From assembly GCA_018806915.1 (NCBI GenBank), contig JAGKQI010000076.1:331746-395745 (forward strand): a DNA stretch of 64,000 nucleotides, written 5' to 3'. The stretch's first letter is position 1; each line of letters starts with the position of its first letter. This document shows positions 40,890 to 51,279 of the stretch, in pieces. A program made the position numbers and the translations under genes. The notes beneath the pieces were generated by a model. It worked only from the letters and a program-made list of their open reading frames with translations, was not told the DNA's origin and made no database searches. This DNA comes from Phytophthora colocasiae (taxonomy: Eukaryota; Oomycota; Peronosporomycetes; Peronosporales; Peronosporaceae).

Positions 40890-43800
40890 ACCACCGTCGA
40901 GCCCACGAAGTACCAAAGAGCATTGTACGTTTGGGAAGCTCGCTCGCGGTAGAAGGCCAGACGATCCTCCGATGCGATCGGCGTAACGCTGCTGAATGAG
41001 ATGAAGCCGATGAAACCAGTGGTGCAGAACAGCATTCCCATGCCCGAATTGATGCGTACGAGGTGTACTCCGCACTGACATACGTGATACCGAAGACAAG
41101 GCCAAGAATCAGGAAAAGACTGAATCGGGTCAAGTTGTACGAAGCTGTGCGCCAGTACATCCTGAAGAAACGTTGCATCAACATCGTTGCCTGGGTTAAC
41201 TCAGTCGCAGCGCGCTTGTCACTGTACTCCAGAGCTGGGATGGATGGAGACGGATATGCCACGCCTTCACGGTCAAGGTTGGACTGGAGAAGGTCGGAGT
41301 GCTTGCTCGCCTGGAACACCTTCACGAAGTCGGTTCGATCACCATTGCTGTTGCCAACACCTGCACCGATCACCTCCAACATCCACGTCGCCGGGTTGTA
41401 GTTGTCCTCCAACTTGTCCACACCGTCAATCGATTCGAAGTATGCGATCATCTCGCTGGCGTTCTTGCCCAGTTCACCTGCGAACACCGTCTCACCTCAC
41501 GCTTCAGCAACAGCAGACTATCAGAACACACTGAAAACCTCGGTTGACGGCTGGTGGATCGTGCACCTACCACCACCGTGCGACCCGTGTTGGCCACCTT
41601 CCGCACACCGTCCATGATGAGCTTAGCAGAGCGCGCGTCCAGACCACTCGTCGGCTCGTCCAGGAACAACACACTCGGTTGCGCCGCTAGCTCCACACCG
41701 ATAGTCAAACGCTTCATCTGCTCCACGGAGCTGCCGCGGATGATCTGGTCGGCGATCAGGTGCAGGTCCAGCAGGTCCAGACACTCGTTCACCGAGTCGT
41801 ACTTGTAGCTGTCAGGCACCTCCGCTCCCTGGCGCAGGAACGCGCTGAACGTGAGCGCCTCGCGGATGGTGGCCGACTCGGAGTGGATGTCCATCTGCTC
41901 GCAGTATCCTGTGGATCGGCGGATGGCGCGGTCGGTGGCGGGGTGGCCATTGAGCAGGATCTGTCCGGTGATCTTGCCGCCAGTCTTTCGGCCGGCGATG
42001 ACGTCCATGAGCGTGGTCTTGCCGGCGCCGGAGGATCCCATGAGGGCGGTGATGGTTCCTGGGAGAGCGTATCGCGCTGATCCCCTTGAGCAGGTCGATG
42101 GTGTCCTTGGGTTGGCTGGGTCGGGCACGGTGTACCATAGGTCCATGAAGGCGACAGTGACTGGGACGAAGTGTTTCTTCGAGGCAGGAGCAACCGCGAG
42201 CACAGCGTCTCTTTCTGTTTGGCAAGCTGCGAGGAGTTTGCATCAGTCCGTATTCGTCCGAATTGCCATCCTTGTTGTCCGAATCCAGTGTCACATTCTC
42301 AGGCTTCTCATAGCGGTGGAACTCGAGTACGATGTACGAGAGGAACATGCAGAAGAAGTACGTTGCGACCATGAACACCATGCCGTACCAGAGCCAGAAT
42401 TTCTCCGTCGGAACCTCAAACGTTGTCAGCGAGTACTCGCCCATGGTCATGTTGTAGTTGGTGCAATAGTCGATGCCATCGTAGACGCACGTGTCGAAGC
42501 TCGAGTCTGTGTACTGGTTAACCGCAAGGGCACGCACACCCCATGCCATCGGGTTGATCCAGTAGATCCAGATGAGGTAGTCGGGAATCTGATCCTTCGT
42601 GATGACGAAGCCGGCGAACAAGACGAAGAAGAGGATGGAAACCATGGAGAGAGGGTTGGCCACGTTCAGGTCGGGTGACGCGCATGCCAAGAAGAAGAAC
42701 CATGCAGCCATGGCCAGGTTTGTCAGGAATAGCATGAGCTCGTAAAGAAGAAAGGCACTGACCGAAGACACATACCCGCACATCCAGTACACGATGGAGC
42801 CAAACACCAAGCTTTCAGCAAACCCCAATGGAAGTTGGCTCACCGAATTGGCGAGGACGAATGACGACGTGCGGAAGAAATTCGCTCGACGCTGCTTGTA
42901 AAACACATCGCGCGCCGCAATAAACGTTGGGATCTGAGCTTGGATACCAAGAGAGACGAACATGACCGCGTTGAAGATGATACCCATGACCAGCTGCGCG
43001 TTGGTCTCCTCGAACTGGTAGAATGTGCTCGATTACACACAACAATCCCATCAAGATCACCATCGTGGAACGACCGGCGAGGAATGCCGTGTCACGTGCT
43101 GTGGAGAACCATTTGGCGCCGCATCACGCCGATGGTGCTATCCCAGAAGTTTTGGTGGAATTCAGGGATTGGGTCGATGTGCTTCTCCTTGTCCTCGATG
43201 AGGCTCGGGTGGACTGGACCATGAAGATCATCCATCATCTCACCGTAAATGGCAGAACGAGTGAAGATGTCGGCGTATTGACTGGCCGAGCGCGGAATGA
43301 CGCCAGATGGGATCGAGTCTACCACGTATTGGTCCTGCTTGTCAGTTCCCAGATCAACAGGAAATCAGCCACGTCACGGCGAGGAGGACACTTGAAACCC
43401 AGGCTCTCGAAGTAGCCCAGAGCTTCCGCGCGCGGACCATGATACATCCACGTGACCCTCATTCAGGATCACCACGTCGTCAAACAGTTCGAACACCTCG
43501 GGCGACGGCTGAGATGACCACCGTCTTGCGAAACTTCTTGGCGATGCTGCGCTGCGTGGTGATGATGTCGAAGGTGGCGGCACTGTCAAGACTCCGTACT
43601 GATCTCGTCCATCATCGCGACATACTTGTTGCCGAACTCCATCTCACCTGTGGTGACACGTTTGCGTTCTCCACCAGACACACCACGAGTCATAGCGTCG
43701 CCGACAATGGTGTTCTGACAGTTGTCGAGTCCGAGCTGCTGGATGACGATGTCCGGGTAGTGTTTGAACATGGCTGTGGCTGCGTCCAGTGCGGCCTTGT

Positions 43801-44410
43801 TCTCCTCTGGGGTTCCACCTGCAAAGTGCTGAGCGTCGCGCTCTGAGAAGCCTCCACCACAGCAGGCATGTGCGAACTCGAGCGTATCCTTGACAGTGAG
43901 CGACGGGTAATGCTTGTCTCGCTGCGTGACGTAGGAGACGAACTGCGGCAGACGCCGAAGCAGTTCGTTGGCTGGTGCGCCGTTGTAGGTGACTTCTCCT
44001 TCCAAGTTGATGTTCTTGTCGTTGGGGAAGCGGCCACTGAGCAGTTTCATGAGGGACGACTTGCCCGATCCAGGCTGGCCGAGCACGAGCGTAATGGTAC
44101 CTGGTTTGAAGACACCGCTGACGTTCTTGAGGATCTGCTTCCTGACCGTGTGCTTCTTGGCACCCATACCTCGGACGCTCTTCATGAGTTCATTGGTGAG
44201 TGTGGGCAGCTCCACTTTGACGTCGGTCTCGTCCTTGACTATGATGTCGGCCGAGATGGAGACATCCTTGAAGCGTACTTCCATTTGTGGGAGTGCTCTA
44301 CCAAGTGCCTTCTCCATACGGGAGGCGACGTGGGCGTGTAGTGCCTGTGGTCCCTGTGCCATGAGTGTCTTGCCGTTGTCATACTCGATGGTGGCGCGGG
44401 TAGAATTCAT
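40890..44410 (-). pseudogene. PDR-type ABC transporter copy 1, N-terminal three quarters
   Basis: Full-size ABCG/PDR architecture NBD1-TMD1-NBD2-TMD2. NBD1 shows Walker A GQPGSGKSS, signature VSGGERKRV and Walker B MMDEIS. TMD1 lies at about 43300-42300. NBD2 shows GSSGAGKTT, the PDR-type degenerate signature VEQMKRLTIG and LFLDEPTSGLD. The early part of TMD2 ends at the ACCAC target of the retrotransposon, and the rest is at 30064-30620. Frameshifts are seen near 43590, 43445, 43030, 42185, 42065, 41570-41500 and 41040. The first residues are MNSTRATIEYDNG, so the usual start MxxxxxxxxxxMRATIEYDNG of copy 2 has been replaced upstream of Thr-Arg. Intact members export hydrophobic toxic compounds from the plasma membrane. 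Confidence 0.88.
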
Positions 44411-44912
44411 ATGGGATCAGATTGCAACTGGAACTGGATCAGGGATCAGAATATAAGCGGTATAGTTTCTGATCAGAGCACCTGTTCAAAAAAAAAGTTG
44501 TATTATAGTCCCGAAATACGTGAAGCAAGAGACTAAAATTCCGACCGTACTTTTGCGGTGTTTCTAGCGCACAACGTCGAGAACAAGCGCGGTGGAGAAC
44601 TCTGGCTGGCGGTTTAATGCTCCGTGTGCGGAGCACGCGGGCTTAAACCCCAGCGCTGCCGACAGATCAAGCGAAGGCGAAGCCGGAGCGGGCTTAAGGG
44701 TCTGCACTCGCGAGCGTAGCGAGCCGCAAAGGTGGCTGGGATCGCGCGCAGCGCTGGCTGGTTGTAAAGGCAGTAGAGATAGGAGGTATTTTATTGATCC
44801 GAAACTACAGATCTTGATCAGAGTTTTTAAAATTGTATACAGTCAAATTGCATTTCGGACTATTTGGCTATTGAACTAGATCCAGTTCAATCCAGGAACT
44901 GATCCCAAAAAA
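44403..44912. repeat. Possible small insertion displacing the promoter of ABC copy 1
   Basis: Homology with copy 2 stops abruptly at 44403. GGATCAGATTGCAACTGGAA and similar GATCAG-rich sequence at 44414-44450 has a partial inverted counterpart (CCAGTTCAATCCAGG, then AACTGATCCC) at 44882-44909. This suggests a roughly 500 bp non-coding element next to the start codon. The middle holds a GC-rich block with a TGCTCCG/CGGAGCA hairpin at about 44618-44635. No family is recognised. Confidence 0.35.
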
Positions 44913-46461
44913 ATGTAACCGGTGGCGCGCACTGGTGCGTCTGATGCGTCCGTTTGCGTGGACGACATAGTATCGGTTTGCTCTTCTTATAGGAAGAAGT
45001 TGCTGGTCGATGTTGCTGCTAAGGCGTCAATCGAAAAGTGATTAATGCGGAAGGTGGACGAAAAACTGCGCGTTTCAACACTGCACTAATCCTGATGGCG
45101 CTTTAGTGATGATGGTTGCGCTGGGGTACAAGCATCTTGTGAGATAAATGCAGGTTAATCGCTTTCACACGGTTTATCATCCTGACATCCTGGTGCCTTT
45201 CGAAGAGTGATGAACGTTCTGAAGTGGAAAAAAGATTGCGATATGTATTTTTTATGAAGAACTGTTGGTACCAATTTTCAGGTACCTAACGTTTCACTGG
45301 CCAATCAAATGGCGTTGCCACGGGCGTCAACCTCTGGGCGTTTACGACTCGTACTGTATTCCGACTCCGTCGGAAACAGCTATCGAGCTCGTGTTGATGA
45401 AGTCCGCCCCGAACGACCGGTTCTGTCAATGATGATGAAGTTCATCTGTTAGAGGCAATAGCTCGTAGACAATAGCTCGTAGACAATGGCATGCTCAAGA
45501 TTACCGGTAGCCTTGCAATTTTAAAACGCGCCGTTAAACAGCTTGCCGAGCCGTTCGAGTTTACGAGCGCGTGCCCGACCGATTGCGGCAAAAGCCAGCT
45601 GCCGCAAACACCTTCATTCAGCACGCCGTGTCTCAGGCGTGGCTCTGGTCTAAAGACTGTTAGTCCTTGCTTCACGCTTGCCTGTTGCTCAGCATGTACC
45701 AGCAACTTGCTGGTACATGTAGTTCGAGAACTTGCAAATTGTATGCATTGTTGTACAGGTCTTGCCACATATTCGACACGCAGGTGACTGGCCGCCAAAG
45801 GGCTTGTTAAACAAGTTCTCACCACGTTTTCGTTGTCGGTACAGTGTACATGTACGTACAGCAAGCATTAATAGTCCTTTGTCGAGCGATGCACTCTGGT
45901 CATAGCGAGTCATGTGTGCTTTGTAGCGGTTTTGCATTGTGTCGAGCTCATTCGGCAAATTGCGGCGGCTTGCAAACAACGCCTCTAGTGCTGCTGTCAG
46001 TGCAGCTCGACCAAAAACCATCTTCCGAGTACTTTGTAGCGTGACGTCGTCACAGCTCACCGTGTTATGCTGTTATCGCTTCCCACCCAAACAATCTGAG
46101 ATGAAGTGAGAAAAGGGTGAAGATCCACCAAGTGCTGCGCGCGTCTACGTAGCGATAGCGCTTACTTATCCGGAAAAGCATGTGTGTGGTCTGAGTGTTT
46201 GTAGTACGACACGATGTCTAGTGCGTCGGTACCGCAGAGTGCATGTCATCGGATTTACTTGGGGTTGCATCAACCTTGGCGTGATTATCCCGCCCAAACC
46301 ACGACTGGAAAAGCGATCTTCAACAGTTGCAGATATAGCTTCAGTCAGTTGGTAATGGTTGGATGGGTCAGTGAGACTGGCAAAGGATAAGTCTCCACTG
46401 GCACGCACGTCAACTTCCACCTGCGACTCCACCTCATGCATCCATGGCGGCATATATCATA
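44913..46461. other. Intergenic between divergent ABC copies 1 and 2
   Basis: About 1.5 kb with no convincing gene. A minus-strand frame over 45689-46060 lacks family similarity and its first codon is GTG. The 14-mer CAATAGCTCGTAGA is repeated in tandem at 45456-45469 and 45470-45483. A perfect palindrome is listed separately. Confidence 0.5.
45693..45719. repeat. Perfect 13 bp inverted repeat with 1 bp centre
   Basis: CATGTACCAGCAA (45693-45705) and TTGCTGGTACATG (45707-45719) around a single C. It is close to the midpoint between the divergent ABC copies 1 and 2. It could be a dimeric regulator site or a replication or repair relic. Confidence 0.6.
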
Positions 46462-46480
46462 GCTCATTTCACAATTTGCG
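46462..46480 (+). promoter_or_regulatory. Inr/FPR core promoter of ABC copy 2
   Basis: GCTCATTTCACAATTTGCG is an essentially perfect oomycete Inr plus FPR (GCTCATTYYNCAWTTTNYY), 53 bp from its start to the ATG at 46515. Confidence 0.85.
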
Positions 46481-46514
46481 TTCTCCCTCTCAAGACAGGA
46501 AAACATCCGCAGTC

Positions 46515-49500
46515 ATGGGGAAAGATCCAGCCAATGCGAACGAACCGATGCGCGCCACCATCGAGTATGACAACGGCAAGACACTCATGGCACAGGGACC
46601 ACAGGCACTACACGCCCACGTCGCCTCCCGTATGGAGAAGGCACTTGGTAGAGCACTCCCACAAATGGAAGTACGCTTTAAGGATGTCTCCATCTCGGCC
46701 GACATCACAGTCAAGGACGAGACCGACGTCAAAGTGGAGCTGCCCACACTCACCAATGAACTCATGAAGAGCGTCCGAGGTTTGGGTGCCAAGAAGCACA
46801 CGGTCAGGAAGCAGCTCCTCAAGAACGTCAGCGGTGTCTTCAAACCAGGTACCATTACGCTCGTGCTCGGCCAGCCTGGATCGGGCAAGTCGTCCCTCAT
46901 GAAACTGCTCAGTGGCCGCTTCCCCAACGACAAGAACATCAACTTGGAAGGAGAAGTCACCTACAACGGCGCACCAGCCAACGAACTGCTTCGGCGTCTG
47001 CCGCAGTTCGTCTCCTACATCACGCAGCAGAGACAAGCATTACCCGTCGCTCACTGTCAAGGATACGCTCGAGTTCGCACATGCCTGCTGTGGTGGAGGC
47101 TTCTCCGAGCGCGACGCCCAGGTGGAACCCCAGAGGAGAACAAGGCCGCACTGGACGCAGCCACAGCCATGTTCAAACACTACCCGGACATCGTCATCCA
47201 GCAGCTCGGACTCGACAACTGTCAGAACACCATTGTCGGCGACGCTATGACTCGTGGTGTGTCTGGTGGAGAACGCAAACGTGTCACCACAGGTGAGATG
47301 GAGTTCGGCAACAAGTATGTCATGATGATGGACGAGATCAATTACGGGTCTTGACAGTGCCGCCACCTTCGACATCATCACCATGCAGCGCAGCATCGCC
47401 AAGAAGTTTCGCAAGACGGTGGTCATCTCTCTGTTGCAGCCGTCGCCCGAGGTGTTCGAACTGTTTGACGACGTGGTGATCCTGAATGAGGGTCACGTGA
47501 TGTATCATGGTCCGCGCGCGGAAGCTCTGGGCTACTTCGAGAGCCTGGGTTTCAAGTGTCCTCCTCGCCGTGACGTGGCTGATTTCCTGTTGGATCTGGG
47601 AACTGACAAGCAGGACCAATACGTGGTAGACTCGATCCCATCTGGCGTCATTCCGCGCTCGGCCAGTCAATACGCCGACATCTTCACTCGTTCTGCCATT
47701 TACGGTGAGATGATGGATGATCTTCATGGTCCAGTCCACCCGAGCCTCATCGAGGACAAGGAGAAGCACATCGACCCAATCCCTGAATTCCACCAAAACT
47801 TCTGGGATAGCACCATCGGCGTGATGCGGCGCCAAATGGTTCTCACAGCACGTGACACGGCATTCCTCGCCGGTCGTTCCACGATGGTGATCTTGATGGG
47901 ACTGTTGTATTCGAGCACATTCTACCAGTTCGAGGAGACCAACGCGCAGCTGGTCATGGGTATCATCTTCAACGCGGTCATGTTCGTCTCTCTTGGTATT
48001 CAAGCTCAGATTCCAACGTTTATTGCGGCGCGCGATGTGTTTTACAAGCAGCGTCGAGCGAATTTTTTCCGCACGTCGTCATTCGTCCTCGCCAATTCGG
48101 TGAGCCAACTTCCATTGGGGTTTGCTGAAAGCTTGGTGTTTGGCTCCATCGTGTACTGGATGTGCGGGTATGTGTCTTCGTTCAGTGCCTTTCTTCTTTA
48201 CGAGCTCATGCTATTCCTGACAAACCTGGCCATGGCTGCATGGTTCTTCTTCTTGGCATGTGCATCACCTGACCTGAACGTGGCCAACCCCCTCTCCATG
48301 GTTTCCATCCTCTTCTTCGTCTTGTTCGCCGGCTTCGTCATCACGAAGGATCAGATTCCGGACTACCTCATCTGGATCTACTGGATCAACCCGATGGCAT
48401 GGGGTGTGCGTGCCCTTGCGGTTAACAGTACACAGACTCAACCTTCGACACGTGCGTCTACGATGGCATCGACTATTGCGACAAATACAACATGACTATG
48501 GGCGAGTACTCACTGACAACGTTCGAGGTTCCGACGGAGAAATTCTGGCTCTGGTACGGCATGGTGTTCATGGTCGCAGCGTACTTCTTCTTCATGTTCC
48601 TCTCGTACATCGTACTTGAGTACCACCGCTATGAGAAGCCCGAGAATGTGACGTTGGATATCAAGACCAAGAGCGAGGCAATAAATGACTACGGACTCAT
48701 TCAGACTCCTCGCAGCTCTCCAGCCGACGGGGATACCTTGCTAGCCGTCACGCCTGATAGCGAAAAGCACTTCATCCAGTCACCGTCGTCTTCAAGGACC
48801 TATGGTACACCGTGCCCGACCCAGCCAACCCCAAGGACACCATCGACCTGCTCAAGGGGATCAGCGGATACGCTCTCCCAGGAACCATCACCGCCCTCAT
48901 GGGATCCTCTGGCGCCGGCAAGACCACGCTCATGGACGTCATCGCCGGCCGAAAGACTGGCGGCAAGATCACCGGACAGATCCTGCTCAATGGCTACCCC
49001 GCCACCGACCTCGCCATCCGCCGATCCACGGGATACTGCGAGCAGATGGACATCCACTCCGAGTCGGCCACGATCCGCGAGGCGCTCACGTTCAGCGCGT
49101 TCCTGCGCCAGGGAGCGGATGTGCCTGACAGCTACAAGTACGACTCGGTGAACGAGTGTCTGGACCTGCTGGACCTGCACCCCGATCGCCGACCAGATCA
49201 TCCGCGGCAGCTCCGTGGAGCAGATGAAGCGTTTGACTATCGGTGTGGAGCTGGCAGCGCAGCCGAGTGTGTTGTTCCTGGATGAGCCGACGAGTGGTCT
49301 GGACGCGCGCTCTGCGAAGCTCATCATGGACGGTGTACGGAAGGTGGCCAACACGGGTCGTACGGTGGTGTGCACGATCCACCAGCCGTCAACCGAGGTT
49401 TTCAGTGTGTTCGACAGTCTGCTGTTGTTGAAGCGTGGAGGTGAGACGGTGTTCGCTGGTGAATTGGGCAAGAACGCCAGCGAGATGATCGCGTACTTCG

Positions 49501-50605
49501 AATCGATTGATGGCGTGGAGAGGCTGGAAGAAAACTACAACCCGGCGACGTGGATGTTGGAGGTGATCGGCGCAGGCATCGGCAACAGCAATGGTGATCG
49601 AACCGATTTCGTGAAGGTATTCCAGACAAGCAAGCAGTTTGACCTTCTCCAAGCTGAACTTAGATCGTGAAGGGTTGTCTTACCCTCTCCGTTGATACCG
49701 GCGTTGGGTACAGTGAGAAGCGTGCCGCGACCGAGCTGACTCAGGCTAGAGTTCCTGCTGCAGCGCTTCTTCAGGATGTATTGGCGTACACCTTCTTACA
49801 ACCGACCCGTTTCTTCCTCGCGGTGATTCTCGGACTTATCTTCGGTCTCACGTACGTCAGTGCGGAGTACACCTCGTACGCCGGCATCAATTCCGGGCAT
49901 GGGAATGTTGTTCTGCACTACCGGCTTCCTTGGGTTCATCTCAGTTCAGCGGTGTGATGCCAACCGCATCCGAAGATCGCCTGGTCTTCTACCGCGAGCG
50001 AGCTGCTCAAACGTACAACGCTCTCTGGTACTTCGTGGGCTCGACGGTGGTGGAGATCCCGTACGTCTTCTTCAGCTCGATGCTCCTCATGGTATCATAC
50101 TTTCCGATGGTTGGCTTCACAGGCGTGAAAACGTTCTTCGCTTATTGGGTCCACTTGTCGATGCACGTCCTGTGGCAAGCGTGCTTCCGGTCAGTTGATG
50201 TCGTATCTATTACCCACAGTGGAAGTCGCGACGATCTTCGGTGTTCTGCTGGAAATGATCTTCTTCCTCTTCAACGGCTTCAACCCTCCCGGGGGCAACA
50301 TCCCGTCGGGCTACAAGTGGCTTTACGAAATCACTCCGCACAAGTACTCTCTGGCTTTGGTGGCTGCTCTAGTGTTTGGTGACTGTCCGAGCGATGGAGA
50401 TGGCTCCGAGGTCGGCTGCCAGGTCATGACGGGACTCCCACCTTCTCTTCCAGAAGACATGACAGTGAAGGACTACTTGGAGGACGTCTTCGCGATGAAG
50501 CACAGCGAGATCTGGAAGAACTTTGGCTTCGTCCTGGGCTTCATCGTGCTGTACCGCTTTCTGGGACTGTTAGCCTTGCGCTTCGTCAACCATCAGAAGA
50601 AGTAG
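46515..50605 (+). pseudogene. PDR-type ABC transporter copy 2, frameshifted
   Basis: ATG at 46515 (MGKDPANANEPMRATIEYDN). Full PDR layout: NBD1 Walker A GQPGSGKSS at 46869, signature VSGGERKRV at 47259; TMD1 at about 47840-48640; NBD2 GSSGAGKTT near 48900, VEQMKRLTIG near 49220, LFLDEPTSGLD near 49275 and H-loop TIHQPS; TMD2 at about 49780-50600, ending RFVNHQKK. Lesions relative to copies 1 and 3: +1 at 47028, -10 near 47121 (restoring frame), +1 near 47341, -1 near 48427, -1 near 48780, +1 near 49181, and several in 49650-49960 and near 50190. It is nearly identical to copy 1 through NBD1, TMD1 and NBD2, in inverted orientation. An intact homologue would be an ATP-driven drug exporter of about 1,360 residues. 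Confidence 0.9.
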
Positions 50606-51159
50606 AGCAGCATAATGAAAACTCGATATCTTTTGCATAACTTACCAAATGATGTTGTTGGCTGAAGCTCTTTGCGGAAAATGTTTGTTCACCGACTGTG
50701 CTGGCTTGGGTGTCTGCTTCGTCAAGAGTGGAAATAGTTCACCAACGGTGTAAGCTCAAGTCTCCACTGCAGCACGACTTCAGCGTTTGATGACGGTACA
50801 AGAAGGGCAATCAATCACAAGTTTTTCGGACAAAACTCTACGATCGAGCAAACGGTCGACCACATTTTCTTTTCGGTTCGTTCGAGTTTGCAACCCTGCG
50901 AGCTTTTAACATCGGAAGCATGTGTACTCATTACTTAATCGGAGTTCCATCACTGCATCCGCAAAGCTCCGCAACAGCTCACACAACCCTCGTAATCCTC
51001 GTAATCCCGCACATTGCCACAATAGCACCACTGACAGCGTGCTCCACGTTATTGGCGACTGCTTAGCGCCGTTTACTGCGGCACTTATACCAGAGATACC
51101 TTTGCCGTGATCCAACTCGGTGTCTCGAGATCCATCGGAACACCATGCCAAAAGTTCTC
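50606..51159. other. Intergenic between ABC copies 2 and 3
   Basis: About 550 bases with no gene seen. A short imperfect repeat, CCTCGTAATCCTCGTAATCC, occurs at 50988-51007. Confidence 0.55.
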
Positions 51160-51176
51160 TCACTTTTCGATTTGCC
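51160..51176 (+). promoter_or_regulatory. Inr/FPR-like promoter of ABC copy 3
   Basis: TCACTTTTCGATTTGCC fits Inr/FPR with G in place of the FPR A. It is 120 bp from the ATG at 51280. Confidence 0.5.
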
Positions 51177-51279
51177 GCTTCACCGCGACAACTTCGACAC
51201 AACAAACAACTGCTTCTCCACCCGACACGGTTTGACACGCTCATACATCGAACAGCAGACACCAAGTCGACAGGAACCA

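Noticed and set aside
45689..46060. Minus-strand frame of 123 codons with CRICGKTC
   Set aside because: Starts with GTG, overlaps a palindrome, and no zinc finger spacing fits a known family.
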